From positions 62,001 to 126,000 of the forward strand of contig JBAOIR010000051.1 in the NCBI GenBank assembly GCA_037045585.1: a stretch of DNA of 64,000 bases, in the 5' to 3' direction. The translations under genes were made by a program, and so were the position numbers. Below the pieces are notes generated by a model. That model was not told the DNA's origin, ran no database searches, and saw only the letters and a list, made by a program, of their open reading frames with translations. This DNA is from SSF14 sp037045585 (GTDB taxonomy: Bacteria; Actinomycetota; Acidimicrobiia; Acidimicrobiales; Microtrichaceae). Of the stretch, positions 35,468 to 44,136 are shown piece by piece. Positions within the stretch are counted from its first letter, which is position 1; each line of letters begins with the position of its first letter.

Positions 35468-38400
35468 TCCTCACCCCCGGCGGTGCCGAGCCACGGGGCG
35501 ATCGGGTTGCCGGCCCAGCGGGTGCGGTCGGGGACGTGCTCGCCTCGCATGACCAGCGACGCCGGCCCGATCGTGGCGTCGGTCCCGACCGATGCAGCGG
35601 GGAGGATCACACCGTGGGGGCCCATCGTCGCGCCATGGTCGAGCAGCACGGTGCCCGTGCTCATCACACGATCGTGGAAGAGGTGGGTCTGCAGGACGCA
35701 GCCCCGGTTGACGCTCACGCCGTCGCCGAGCTTCACGAGATCGGCTTCGGGGAGCCAGTACGACTCGCACCACACTCCTCGGCCGACGCTCGCCCCGAGG
35801 CTTCGCAACCACATCGAGAGGGCCGGCGTTCCCATGGCGGCATTGGCGAACCACGGCGCCGCCACCATCTCGACGAACGTGTCGACCACCTCGTTGCGCC
35901 AGACGAACGAGCTCCACAGCGGGTGCTCGTCCTCGGTGATGCGACCGACGATCGCCCACTTCGCGAGGGTCGTCACCGCCGCTGCGACGAACCCGGCCGC
36001 CAGCATCACCGCGCCCGACACGAGGGCCGTCGCGACCACGCCGACTCGGTCGGTGAGCTGCACGAGCGTCGCGACGACGCCGACGGCGATCGCCACCGAG
36101 ACCATGACCGGGACGAGCCGACACAGCTCGACGGCGCCACGGGCGACCCGTAGACGCGTCGGCGGGGCGAACGTGCGCTCGTCGTCACCGTCGACCACGG
36201 TCCGCCGGAGCTTGACCGGCGGGCTCCCGAGCCACGACGTGCCGGCCTTGGACTTCTTGGGTGCTGCGGACAGGACGGCCACCAGCCCATTCTTGGGCAC
36301 GGAACGGCCGCCCGCGGCCATCCCCGAATTACCGAGGAACGCCCGCTTGCCGACCTTGGCGTGGTCGATGCGCAGCCAGCCGCCACCGAGCTCGTAGCTG
36401 GCGATCATCGTGTCGTCCGCCAGGAACGCGCCGTCGCCGACCGTGGTCATCTTCGGGAGGAGGAGCACCGTCGAGGCCTCGACGCCCGAACCGATCTTCG
36501 CTCCGAGCGCCCGGAGCCACCACGGCGTGATCAAGCTGGCGTACATCGGGAAGAGCTGGGTCCGCGCCGCGTCGAGGAGACGCTCGGTTGCCCACACCTG
36601 CCAACCGATGCGGCTCCGCACCGCGAAGGTGCCCTCGCGCACACCGATCCCGAGCAGCCGCACGCCCGCCAACGTCAGGAGCGCGAGCGTCACGAGCCCC
36701 GCAACCGTGGCGACGGGCACCACGACGAGCGCCCGGACGAGCGCGGAGCCGAGATCGTCGGCGTCGCGGACGGCCCAGCCGAGCACGGCGCCGCCGACCG
36801 CCGCAGCGATCAGCGGGAGGAGCGCCATCGCCCCCGACGCCGCTCCGTAGGCGAGGACCCAGATCGGACGCCGCGGTGGGCGCTCCTCGGGCCACGGCGG
36901 TTTCGCCTTGCTGACCCGCCGCGCCGGGGAGCCCGACCAGCGCTCCCGAGCCGGGACCCGACCGCTGACGGCCGAGCCGGCGAGCACCTCGGCGTCGCGG
37001 CCGATCTGGGTGCCGGGGAGCAGGGTCGTGCGGGACCCGATCGTCGCTCCCTCTCCGATGGTGACGCGCCCGACGCGGAGTTCGTCGCCGTCGAGCCAGT
37101 ACCCGGCGAGATCGACCTCGGGTTCGACCGACGCTCCGTCGCCGAGCGTCAACAGGCCGGTGACGGGCGGCAGGGTGTGCAGGTCGACGCCCTTGCCCAC
37201 CGTCGCGCCGAGGGCCCGCGCGTAGTAGCTGATCCACGGTGCGCCGGCGAGGTTGGCGGCGCCGGCGGCCTCGGCCAGCTGCTCGACGGCCCAGATGCGG
37301 ACGTGAACGCTGCCGCCACGCGGGTAGGTGCCGGGCCCGACGCCGCGGAGGAGCAGCCGCGCCCCGGTCGCAGCGAGCGCCATCCGGCCGAAGGGCGAGA
37401 TCAGGACGAGCCATCCGACGACCACCCACCACCACGACACGGTCGGCACCCACGCGACGTCGGCGAACCGGGCGAGCGCTCCGGTGAGCGTGAGGGTCCA
37501 GACCAGCCAGCGGAGTCCGACGACCGTCTGCAGCGCCAACGTCAACACGAGCTGCAGCCCCTGCGTCGGGCGGGGGGTCCGCCGAACCCACGCCCGGCCC
37601 TCGGGTTGGCCGATGGCGCGCAACTCCTCCATTCGGTCCGCCATCGCTGCGAGCCGCGGGAAGCCGTAGATGTCCGCCACGGTCGCCTGGGGGTACTCCT
37701 CGCGCAGGACCGACACGAGCTGGGCAGCAGCGAGGCTCCCGCCGCCGAGCTCGAAGAAGTCCTCGTCGAGGCTCCCCACGCGCACCCCGAGCACATCGGC
37801 CCACCGCTCGGCGAGCCAACCGACCGAGCCGTGCAACGCCGCGTCGGCTTCGTCGTCGCGCCCCACCAGGGGCCACGGCAACGCAGCGCGGTCGACCTTG
37901 CCGGACGTGCGAACGGGGATCTCGTCGCACACCGTGAGGAGCGGTACCAGCGCGGCGGGGAGCGAACGGCGCAACGACTCCGTCGCCGCCCGCAGGTCGA
38001 GGTCGTCGCCCACGAGGTAACCGACCAGCACCTGGTGCCCGACACCGGTGCGCTGCACGACCGCAGCGGCGCTCGTCACGCCCGGAAGCTCCAGCAGCGC
38101 GGCGTCGACCTCGCCGAGCTCGATGCGACGACCGCCGAGCTTCACCTGGTCGTCGGCCCGCCCGACGAACAGCAGCCCCTCGGGGTCGCGCACCACCAGA
38201 TCGCCACTGCGGTAGGCGCGGTCCCACCCCAGTGATTCCATGGGGGCGAACCGCTCGGCGTCCCGCTCGGCGTCGAGGTAGCGGGCCAGGCCCACTCCCC
38301 CGATGACCAGCTCGCCGGTGGCCCCGGGCTCCACCTCGTTGCCGGCCTCGTCGACGACCGCGAGGTCCCAGCCGGCGAGCGGCAACCCGATCCGGACCGG

Positions 38401-39348
38401 ACCGTCGGCCGTCAACGGGGCAGCGCACGCCACGACCGTCGCCTCGGTCGGGCCGTAGGTGTTCCACACCTCGCGCCCGCCCACCGCGACTCGTTCCGCC
38501 AGCGCCGGCGGGCACGCCTCGCCGCCGAAGATCAGCAGTCGAACGTGGTCGAGTGCGTCGGCGGGCCACAGCCCCACCAGCGTCGGGACGGTGGAGACGA
38601 CGGTGATGCCGTGATTGACGAGCCACGGACCGAGGTCCATTCCCGAACGGACCAGCGACCGGGGTGCGGGAACGAGGCAGCCGCCGTAGCGCCACGCCAA
38701 CCACATCTCCTCACACGATGCGTCGAACGCGACCGACAATCCCGCCAGCACCCGGTCGCCCGGACCGAGGGGATCGTCGAGTTCGCCGGCCAGGAACAGG
38801 TGCGCCTCGGCGTCGACGAAGGCTGCGGCCGAGCGATGGGTGACGGCCACCCCCTTGGGCACGCCGGTGGAGCCCGACGTGAAGATGATCCAGGCGTCGT
38901 CGTCGGGAGCCACGGGGCGCCGTTCGGACCCGACGGCCGGATCGGTGCCGGTCCCGGTCGGAGTGATCGTGGGCCCGTCGGTCACCACCACGGTCACTGC
39001 CGCTTCGCCCAACACGAGCGAGATCCGCTCCTCGGGATCGTCGGCGTCGACCGGGACGTAGGCGGCGCCCGCCCACAACGTCGCGAGGACCGCGATGTAG
39101 AGGTCGTTCGTGCCCGACGACATCCGGATCCCGACCCGCGACCCGTGCCCGACGCCGTGGCCCACGAGTTGTTCCGCCAGCGCGTCGACGTGCGCGAGGA
39201 GGTCGCGGTACGACAGGACACCGATGCCGTCGTCGAGCGCCGGCTCCTCGGGGAACCGTTGCGCCGTGGCGATCAGGATGTCCACCAACGTCCGTTCGGG
39301 CGGAGCGAGTGGTCCGCCGCGCAACGGGTCGACCAGCACCTCGGTCAT
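35464..39348 (-). CDS. Pls/PosA-type poly-amino-acid synthetase (A-T-transmembrane NRPS)
   Basis: A 1294-residue single-module synthetase. The adenylation domain (1-495) has IIFTSGSTGVPKG, VAFDASCEEMWLAWRYGG, NTYGPTEA, YRSGDLV, ADDQVKLGGRRIELGEV and TSGKVDRAALP (K484). The thiolation domain carries FFELGGGSLAAAQL (S538). Six transmembrane helices in three pairs (about 600-655, 830-900, 1075-1132) separate three soluble left-handed beta-helix-like domains (735-800, 945-1045, 1180-1290). This order is that of epsilon-poly-lysine synthetase Pls (about 1319 residues), where the tandem domains join identical amino acids iteratively. Glu at the 239-type pocket position may favour a basic substrate; the monomer is not proven. 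Coupled by GTGA to the M1 peptidase. Confidence 0.9.
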   Translation of the reverse strand: MTEVLVDPLRGGPLAPPERTLVDILIATAQRFPEEPALDDGIGVLSYRDLLAHVDALAEQLVGHGVGHGSRVGIRMSSGTNDLYIAVLATLWAGAAYVPVDADDPEERISLVLGEAAVTVVVTDGPTITPTGTGTDPAVGSERRPVAPDDDAWIIFTSGSTGVPKGVAVTHRSAAAFVDAEAHLFLAGELDDPLGPGDRVLAGLSVAFDASCEEMWLAWRYGGCLVPAPRSLVRSGMDLGPWLVNHGITVVSTVPTLVGLWPADALDHVRLLIFGGEACPPALAERVAVGGREVWNTYGPTEATVVACAAPLTADGPVRIGLPLAGWDLAVVDEAGNEVEPGATGELVIGGVGLARYLDAERDAERFAPMESLGWDRAYRSGDLVVRDPEGLLFVGRADDQVKLGGRRIELGEVDAALLELPGVTSAAAVVQRTGVGHQVLVGYLVGDDLDLRAATESLRRSLPAALVPLLTVCDEIPVRTSGKVDRAALPWPLVGRDDEADAALHGSVGWLAERWADVLGVRVGSLDEDFFELGGGSLAAAQLVSVLREEYPQATVADIYGFPRLAAMADRMEELRAIGQPEGRAWVRRTPRPTQGLQLVLTLALQTVVGLRWLVWTLTLTGALARFADVAWVPTVSWWWVVVGWLVLISPFGRMALAATGARLLLRGVGPGTYPRGGSVHVRIWAVEQLAEAAGAANLAGAPWISYYARALGATVGKGVDLHTLPPVTGLLTLGDGASVEPEVDLAGYWLDGDELRVGRVTIGEGATIGSRTTLLPGTQIGRDAEVLAGSAVSGRVPARERWSGSPARRVSKAKPPWPEERPPRRPIWVLAYGAASGAMALLPLIAAAVGGAVLGWAVRDADDLGSALVRALVVVPVATVAGLVTLALLTLAGVRLLGIGVREGTFAVRSRIGWQVWATERLLDAARTQLFPMYASLITPWWLRALGAKIGSGVEASTVLLLPKMTTVGDGAFLADDTMIASYELGGGWLRIDHAKVGKRAFLGNSGMAAGGRSVPKNGLVAVLSAAPKKSKAGTSWLGSPPVKLRRTVVDGDDERTFAPPTRLRVARGAVELCRLVPVMVSVAIAVGVVATLVQLTDRVGVVATALVSGAVMLAAGFVAAAVTTLAKWAIVGRITEDEHPLWSSFVWRNEVVDTFVEMVAAPWFANAAMGTPALSMWLRSLGASVGRGVWCESYWLPEADLVKLGDGVSVNRGCVLQTHLFHDRVMSTGTVLLDHGATMGPHGVILPAASVGTDATIGPASLVMRGEHVPDRTRWAGNPIAPWLGTAGGEE

Positions 39349-39494
39349 GGGGCGCAGCTGAGCCCGACGGTCACCGGGCCGTCGGCCTCGCTCGACGTCG
39401 TCGTCTCGGACACCTGCAACGGGCTACCAGAACTCGGGCCGTCCGTGCCCCTCGAACGTCGTGATCGCACTCCGCCACCTCCGGGCCCGGAACC

Positions 39495-39500
39495 TATGGT
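39495..39500 (+). promoter_or_regulatory. Possible -10 hexamer TATGGT in the 39349-39627 gap
   Basis: TATGGT is six bases before a GTG at 39507 that opens a frame with no credible protein. It is more likely the promoter of a long-leader transcript for the gene at 39628. The rest of the gap shows nothing I recognise. Confidence 0.3.
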
Positions 39501-39627
39501 CGCCGGGTGAACGGCGAACGGCGCGCAGATGACGTCAGGATGACGTTCCCCCCGGTCGCGGCGACGGATTCACCCCGCGTTCACCTGAGGGTGCTTACCT
39601 CACGTCAGTCCGACTCAGGAGACCCCC

Positions 39628-39852
39628 ATGACCGACCTCCCGCAACCCGACTACGACGAGGCGATCGACGTCGTCGTCGAGAACCTCGCCGTGCACTTTC
39701 CGACCATCGACCAGGCCGAGATCCGTGGCCTCGTCGCCGAAGCGGTCGCTCGGATCGCCAGCGACACGAAAGCACCGTCGTTCGTCGCCGTGCTCGCCGA
39801 GAAGGAGGCCCGCGACGTCCTCGAGGCCCGGACGGCAACCCCAGAGATCTGA
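39628..39852 (+). CDS. Three-helix-bundle small protein
   Basis: A 74-residue acidic protein (DYDEAIDVVVENLAVHFPTI, RGLVAEAVARIASD, FVAVLAEKEARDVLEAR) whose three helices match small actinobacterial three-helix-bundle dimerisation proteins often found near stress-response genes. No catalytic residues. A clear ribosome-binding site (CAGGAG, nine bases before the ATG) sets the start, unlike the leaderless genes nearby. It opens the hypoxia-type island and is convergent with the coiled-coil gene at 39887. Function unknown. Confidence 0.7.
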   Translation: MTDLPQPDYDEAIDVVVENLAVHFPTIDQAEIRGLVAEAVARIASDTKAPSFVAVLAEKEARDVLEARTATPEI

Positions 39853-39886
39853 TCTCGCGGGGCGTCGATGATCTGGGTCGAGGCGA

Positions 39887-40747
39887 TCAGCGGCCGAACA
39901 GCCCCTGGCGGGTTGCCGCAGGTTCCGTGGACGGCGTCGCGGTGGCCGCAGGGCTGAGGAACAGCGAGGTGCGCTGCGCACCGACATCGGAGGTGGTGTC
40001 GGCGTGATCACGGGCGTGGGCGGGAACGTGGGCGTGGGGCCCGTCACGTTCCTCGGCCGGCGCTGTCGGATCTGCGGGTGTCGGGGCGGCGGGTGTCGAC
40101 GCGGCAGGAAGCGGGGTCGCGACGACGCGTCCCTCGACCTCGGCGGGCGCCGGCAGGTCGGCGGGCGCCGCCGTCTCGGGCACCGGCTCGGCGTCGAGGT
40201 CGTGACCCACGGTCGCCGTCGCCCGGGCCGCGCCGGCGTCGATGTCGACCGCCGCGAGACCGGCGAGGGCCTCGGTGATCGCTGCCAGCGTCGCTTCGGC
40301 GTCGGCCTGGTAGGTGGCGAGCGACGTCCGCAACGTGTCGAGGCGGACGGCGATCTCCCGCTGCTGCGCGTTCCAGGTCGCCACGGCCCCGGCCACGCGG
40401 GTCCGCTCGGCGTGGAGCTCACGATCGGCGAGTTCCTGCGCGACCGTCAGCAGCTCGGCGGTGCGGGCCTTGGCGTTGTCGACCAGCGCCATCGCCTCGG
40501 CCCGAGCGTCCGACAGGAGCTGTTCGGCGGCGGTGTTGGCTGCGACCAGGATGCGCGATGCCGCCTGGGAATCGTCGGAGGGCCGAAGCGTCCGCTCGGC
40601 GAGCGACTCGACCAGCTCGTGGAGGTCGGCGCGCCCGTTCTGTTCGCCATGTCCGTGCTGTCGGGCCCGCGCCTCGGGGCCGGGCACGACCGGGGCCAGC
40701 GGCATGGTCGAATGGGAGCCGTGCGTCGGCCCGCTCGTCACTGTCAT
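39887..40747 (-). CDS. Coiled-coil protein with disordered proline/alanine tail
   Basis: A 286-residue protein. A central coiled coil (about 40-170: RADLHELVESLAERTLRPS, NTAAEQLLSDARAEAMALVD, REIAVRLDTLRTSLATYQAD) is reminiscent of DivIVA/Wag31-like or ATP-synthase-b-like helices. A low-complexity Ala/Pro/Thr tail follows, ending SPAATATPSTEPAATRQGLF. No signal peptide. GAGGAG five bases before the ATG gives the start. A cytoskeletal or scaffolding role is a guess. Confidence 0.6.
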   Translation of the reverse strand: MTVTSGPTHGSHSTMPLAPVVPGPEARARQHGHGEQNGRADLHELVESLAERTLRPSDDSQAASRILVAANTAAEQLLSDARAEAMALVDNAKARTAELLTVAQELADRELHAERTRVAGAVATWNAQQREIAVRLDTLRTSLATYQADAEATLAAITEALAGLAAVDIDAGAARATATVGHDLDAEPVPETAAPADLPAPAEVEGRVVATPLPAASTPAAPTPADPTAPAEERDGPHAHVPAHARDHADTTSDVGAQRTSLFLSPAATATPSTEPAATRQGLFGR

Positions 40748-40838
40748 CTCAGCTCCTCGTTCGGGACACCACCGATCCGGTCACGGTACCGACGAATCAG
40801 CGAAATCCGACCCGAGGCGGCAGGAGTTCACCCGACCG

Positions 40839-41267
40839 TCATCTGCTGATCGGTACGACCCGGCGCCCGGTGATCTCGTTGGCGACGATCCGGACCCACG
40901 CCTTGGGGATCTCGGGTCGGCTCCACGACTTCACCGACAGGCGGTCGAGACTGTCGATCTCACGGCCGTCATCGACGATCATCGCCATGCCCTTCACCAA
41001 CACGCTCCACCCGACGTGTCGCTCCGCATCCCAGTCGTCGACCTCGATCGCGACGGGCCGATTCATGATCGCCGCCTCGAGCTTGGAGCCCGGCGCCGTC
41101 GTGAAGACCACGGCGCCCTCCCACAGCCCGATCGTCACGGGCAGGATCACCGGGTCACCCCGGTCGATGAACGCAATGCGCCCGACCGCAGTCGAGGCGA
41201 GCAACTCGCGGCATTCGGCCGGGTTCAAGATCTCGAGCCCAGCATGGTCCAGTTGCGGTTCGGTCAT
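40839..41267 (-). CDS. Pyridoxamine-oxidase-like split-barrel protein 1
   Basis: A 142-residue FMN/F420-binding split-barrel protein: LNPAECRELLASTAVGRIAF, IDRGDPVILPVTIGLWEGAV, AIEVDDWDAERHVGWSVLVK and a C-terminal ITGRRVVPIS. The family includes oxidoreductases and flavin sensors; the exact substrate is unknown. AGGAG eight bases before the ATG sets the start, and this ATG overlaps the stop of the upstream paralogue (ATGA). Third of three tandem homologues transcribed leftward. Confidence 0.8.
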   Translation of the reverse strand: MTEPQLDHAGLEILNPAECRELLASTAVGRIAFIDRGDPVILPVTIGLWEGAVVFTTAPGSKLEAAIMNRPVAIEVDDWDAERHVGWSVLVKGMAMIVDDGREIDSLDRLSVKSWSRPEIPKAWVRIVANEITGRRVVPISR

Positions 41268-41716
41268 CGGATGCTCCTTCCGGAGACGAGTTCGACGGAC
41301 AGTTCGACGAAGCGACTCGACTGCTGCGGCGCCCACGGCACGACCGGGAGCCGGTCGTACGCTGCCGCTCGATCGGTCGGGGCGATGGACAGACGGCCCG
41401 TGGCGAGGACACTCCAGCCGCTGTGCTCGAACATGTCGAAGTGGTCGATCTCGAGGCAGGCGACCGAACCGAGCTCGGCGGCGCGTGTCTTGTCGCCGTC
41501 CTCGGACCGGAACACGATCGTGTGGTCATGGAGCAGGTAGTTCACGGGGAGCACGACCGGCAGGCTGCCCACGCTGAGGCCGAGGCGGCCGATGTGTCCG
41601 TGGGAGAGCAGACGGACACAGGTGGCCTCGTCGATCAGGCCGAGGCCGTGCTCGTCGGTGCCGTCGGTCGGCAACGGACGGGAGGACCACGTTCCGTGCT
41701 GGGCCGCGCCGTTCAC
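41264..41716 (-). CDS. Pyridoxamine-oxidase-like split-barrel protein 2
   Basis: A 150-residue paralogue of its two neighbours: GLIDEATCVRLLSHGHIGRL, VGSLPVVLPVNYLLHDHTIV, LEIDHFDMFEHSGWSVLATG and SVELVSGRSIR. It keeps the conserved D-x5-SGWSVLxxG segment that lines the flavin pocket in this family. GTG start. It overlaps both neighbours by four bases (GTGA upstream, ATGA downstream), so the three are made together and may form a hetero-oligomer. Function unknown. Confidence 0.78.
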   Translation of the reverse strand: MNGAAQHGTWSSRPLPTDGTDEHGLGLIDEATCVRLLSHGHIGRLGLSVGSLPVVLPVNYLLHDHTIVFRSEDGDKTRAAELGSVACLEIDHFDMFEHSGWSVLATGRLSIAPTDRAAAYDRLPVVPWAPQQSSRFVELSVELVSGRSIR

Positions 41717-42195
41717 AGGTAGCCCCGTCCGTCGAGCGGGATCTGCTGGAGCTCGATGCGGCGACCGCTCAGGTACTCCACCCTCACCCGCACCAGGACC
41801 GGCTGGTCGCCGGGTGCCCAGGTGTCGAGGGTGTCGTCTCCCTCCTCGATGAGGGCACCGGCGAGGTCGGGGTCGACCAGCTCGGCGACGCCGTGCACGA
41901 GCACACTCCAGCCCGTGCGGTGGAACCAGTCGAACCGGTCGACCTGCAGGCTGACGGGCGAGCTGAGCACCCGGTCGAGGAGGACACCGGGGTGGGAACG
42001 GAAGACCGGGTCACCGTCGCGGACCACGAAGTTGACCGGCACCACGTCGGGAGCCGCGGTGGCGTCGCCGACCGCGAGGCGACCGACCGACTCGAGCACC
42101 AGCAAGGTGGCGCATTCGTCCTCGTCCAGTTCGACCAGATCTCGATCTTCGGTGTTGGGGTCCATATCTGTTCGGTCCGATCGGGGGTGAGTCAT
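41713..42195 (-). CDS. Pyridoxamine-oxidase-like split-barrel protein 3
   Basis: A 160-residue paralogue: VELDEDECATLLVLESVGRL, APDVVPVNFVVRDGDPVFRS, LQVDRFDWFHRTGWSVLVHG and RVEYLSGRRIEL. It is first in the tandem set and starts at the ATG at 42195 (GAGG upstream) or at the internal ATG at 42165. It lies 29 bases after the DevR-like gene stop in the same direction, so it may belong to its transcript. In other actinobacteria such proteins are induced under hypoxia. Confidence 0.76.
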   Translation of the reverse strand: MTHPRSDRTDMDPNTEDRDLVELDEDECATLLVLESVGRLAVGDATAAPDVVPVNFVVRDGDPVFRSHPGVLLDRVLSSPVSLQVDRFDWFHRTGWSVLVHGVAELVDPDLAGALIEEGDDTLDTWAPGDQPVLVRVRVEYLSGRRIELQQIPLDGRGYL

Positions 42196-42224
42196 TTCAT
42201 CCTCGGTCCAAGGACGCCCGCCCG

Positions 42225-42878
42225 TCAGAGGCGAAGGTCCTTCTCCCGGCGTTGGGCCGCCTTGGCGGCGAACACCGCCGCCTCGGTCCGCCGGTGCATG
42301 CCCAACGTCCGCAGCACGTTCGACATGTAGTTCTTGACGGTCTTCTCCGACAGGTACAGGCGCTCGCCGATCTCGCGGTTGGTGTGCCCGTCGGCCAGGA
42401 GCGCCAGGATCGCCCGCTCGCGGGGGCCCAGCTCGGCGATTCGGTCCTCCACGTCCTGGATGGCGCGCACATGAGCGCGGACCTTCTCGACCACGTCGGC
42501 GGGGATCAGGTTGTGCCCGGCCGCCACGGCGCGGATGCTCTCGATGAGGTCCGACCCGACGACCTGCTTCAACACGTACCCCTGGGCACCGGCGATCACA
42601 CTCTCGACGACCGCCTCGTCGTCCGCGAAGGACGTGAGCATGAGGCACCCGACCTCCGGCATCATCGACCGGATGTCGCGGCACACCTCGACGCCGCTTC
42701 CCTCACCCAGCTGGACGTCCAGCACCGCAACGTCGGGGCGGGTCGAGGGCAGCCGCGCGATCGCCTCGGCACCGGTGCCGGCCTCCCCCACCACAACGAG
42801 GTCGTCCTCGCCGTCGATCAGCTCCCGTACACCCCGACGCACGATCTCGTGGTCGTCGAGGAGAAAGACACGGATCAC
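42225..42878 (-). CDS. DevR/DosR-like response regulator 1
   Basis: A 217-residue NarL/LuxR-type regulator. The receiver has FLLDDHEIVRRG, VAVLDVQLGEGSGVEVC (phosphoacceptor D), LMLTSFADDEAV and GYVLKQVVGSDL. The C-terminal LuxR helix-turn-helix is LGPRERAILALLADGHTNRE and KTVKNYMSNVLRTLG. The closest well-known relative is DevR/DosR, the hypoxia and dormancy regulator. GTG at 42878 is chosen because a DosR-like box (42914-42927) is centred exactly 42.5 bases upstream, implying autoregulation. It is a paralogue of the gene at 42962. Confidence 0.9.
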   Translation of the reverse strand: MIRVFLLDDHEIVRRGVRELIDGEDDLVVVGEAGTGAEAIARLPSTRPDVAVLDVQLGEGSGVEVCRDIRSMMPEVGCLMLTSFADDEAVVESVIAGAQGYVLKQVVGSDLIESIRAVAAGHNLIPADVVEKVRAHVRAIQDVEDRIAELGPRERAILALLADGHTNREIGERLYLSEKTVKNYMSNVLRTLGMHRRTEAAVFAAKAAQRREKDLRL

Positions 42879-42913
42879 AGCCCCATTCGGCCAGAGTGCA
42901 CCCCGTGGCGACA

Positions 42914-42927
42914 GGGCCGAACGTCCC
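42914..42927 (-). promoter_or_regulatory. DosR-like box upstream of response regulator 1
   Basis: Read toward the gene: GGGACGTTCGGCCC. The centre is at -42.5 relative to the GTG at 42878. It differs from the island consensus GKGACCTTCGGCCC at one position. Confidence 0.72.
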
Positions 42928-42961
42928 GACGTCGACAACGACCCCCGAACCGGCCGACCGA

Positions 42962-43609
42962 TCAGCTCGTACCGCGACGCTCCGCCAACCGTGCCGCGTA
43001 CACGGCGGCCTCGGTGCGGCGGCTCATCCCCATCTTCGACAGCAGGTTCGACACGTAGTTCTTGACCGTCTTCTCGGCGAGGAACATCTCATCCGCGATC
43101 TGGCGGTTGGTGCGGCCCTCCGCGAGCAGCGACAGGATGCGCTTCTCCTGCGGGGTCAGGCCCTTGAGGCGCTCGTCCTCCTCGGGAGCGCGGCGGATGC
43201 GCTCGAGCACCCGCTGGGTGGTCCTCGGATCGAGGAGCGACTCGCCCCCAGCCACCTTGCGGACCGAGTCGACGAGGTCGCTCCCCTTCACCTGCTTCAG
43301 CACGAAGCCGGCAGCGCCCGCCATGATCGCCTCGAAGAGCGCTTCGTCCTCGGCGAACGAGGTCAGCATGAGGCACACCAGTTCGGGACGAACCGAGCGG
43401 ACTTCGCGGCACACCTCGACGCCGCTGCCGTCGGGAAGCTGCACGTCGAGGATCGCGACGTCGGGTGCCGTGGCGAGGATCCGGCTGACCGCCTGCTCCG
43501 CCGTGCCCGCCTCTCCGACGACCTCGATGTCGTCCTCCATACCCAGGAGATCGGCGACCCCGCGCCGTACGACCTCGTGGTCATCGAGCAGGAACACGCG
43601 GATCGTCAT
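42962..43609 (-). CDS. DevR/DosR-like response regulator 2
   Basis: A 215-residue paralogue of the preceding regulator: IRVFLLDDHEVVRRGVADLL, DVAILDVQLPDGSGVEVCRE, LVCLMLTSFAEDEALFEAIM, AGFVLKQVKGSDLVDSV and the LuxR domain LTPQEKRILSLLAEGRTNRQ with KTVKNYVSNLLSKMGMSRRT. All receiver residues (DD, D, T, K) are present. It is 83 bases from response regulator 1 in the same direction, but its own upstream region lacks the DosR-like box and instead has AGTTC-GTAA-GAACT. The two regulators may therefore have different inputs or form a cascade. Confidence 0.9.
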   Translation of the reverse strand: MTIRVFLLDDHEVVRRGVADLLGMEDDIEVVGEAGTAEQAVSRILATAPDVAILDVQLPDGSGVEVCREVRSVRPELVCLMLTSFAEDEALFEAIMAGAAGFVLKQVKGSDLVDSVRKVAGGESLLDPRTTQRVLERIRRAPEEDERLKGLTPQEKRILSLLAEGRTNRQIADEMFLAEKTVKNYVSNLLSKMGMSRRTEAAVYAARLAERRGTS

Positions 43610-43642
43610 GGGCCAAGTATGCCCGCCCGCTCTTCTGCAAGG

Positions 43643-43656
43643 AGTTCGTAAGAACT
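43643..43656 (-). promoter_or_regulatory. Inverted repeat AGTTC-GTAA-GAACT
   Basis: Five-base arms with a four-base spacer, centred 40.5 bases before the regulator 2 start and 55.5 before the lipoprotein start at 43705. It is a possible operator distinct from the DosR-like boxes. Confidence 0.45.
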
Positions 43657-43704
43657 GCGGCGCGTTCCGTGACCGCGGTTCGCGACGGTCCTACGGTTCG
43701 GTTC

Positions 43705-44136
43705 ATGCAACCCGACACCGCCCGCCACCGGCTCCGTTCGCTCGCCGTCGTCGCCCTTGCCCTCCCCGTCCTCACGGTGGGGTGCGGCGACGACACCGGC
43801 ACCGCCGCGATCGCCACGACGGCCGCCGCTGCGGCCAGCACCACCGTCGGCGGGTCCGACACGACCTCTCCCGACACGACCTCTCCCGACACGGCGGCCG
43901 ACACGACCGACGCGTCCGGTGCGACGACCAAGGTGAACGCCAACGACGCGTCGGTCGAGGAACTCGCGGCGGCCTTCGAGGCCGCCGGCATCCCCAACGC
44001 CGCCCGGTGGGCCCACGAGGTCGAGGAGTACCGCCCCTACAGCGACGACGGATGGGCGCACCTCCGCCAGGAGCTCTCCAAGTACAACATCGACGACGCG
44101 ACGTTCGAGCAGATCGTCGCGACCCTCGAGCTGTGA
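43705..44136 (+). CDS. Secreted lipoprotein with small C-terminal helical domain
   Basis: A 143-residue lipoprotein: signal peptide SLAVVALALPVLTVGC with lipobox cysteine C27, then a Thr/Asp/Ser-rich linker containing two exact 15-base repeats (GACACGACCTCTCCC at 43858 and 43873). A compact helical domain follows (SVEELAAAFEAAGIPNAARW, LSKYNIDDATFEQIVATLEL). TACGGT seven bases before the ATG suggests a leaderless start. It is translationally coupled (GTGA) to the next membrane protein. No known homologue recognised. Confidence 0.7.
   Translation: MQPDTARHRLRSLAVVALALPVLTVGCGDDTGTAAIATTAAAAASTTVGGSDTTSPDTTSPDTAADTTDASGATTKVNANDASVEELAAAFEAAGIPNAARWAHEVEEYRPYSDDGWAHLRQELSKYNIDDATFEQIVATLEL

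Noticed and set aside
39507..40007. Frame opening at a GTG six bases after TATGGT
   Set aside because: The peptide is Arg/Pro-rich and overlaps the three-helix gene, which has its own Shine-Dalgarno site; no family resemblance.
42204..42217. CGGTCCAAGGACGC, resembling the DosR-like box, just before the split-barrel gene
   Set aside because: Its centre is only 15.5 bases before the start at 42195, incompatible with the geometry of the other sites; even with the internal ATG at 42165 the distance is 45.5. Left unannotated.
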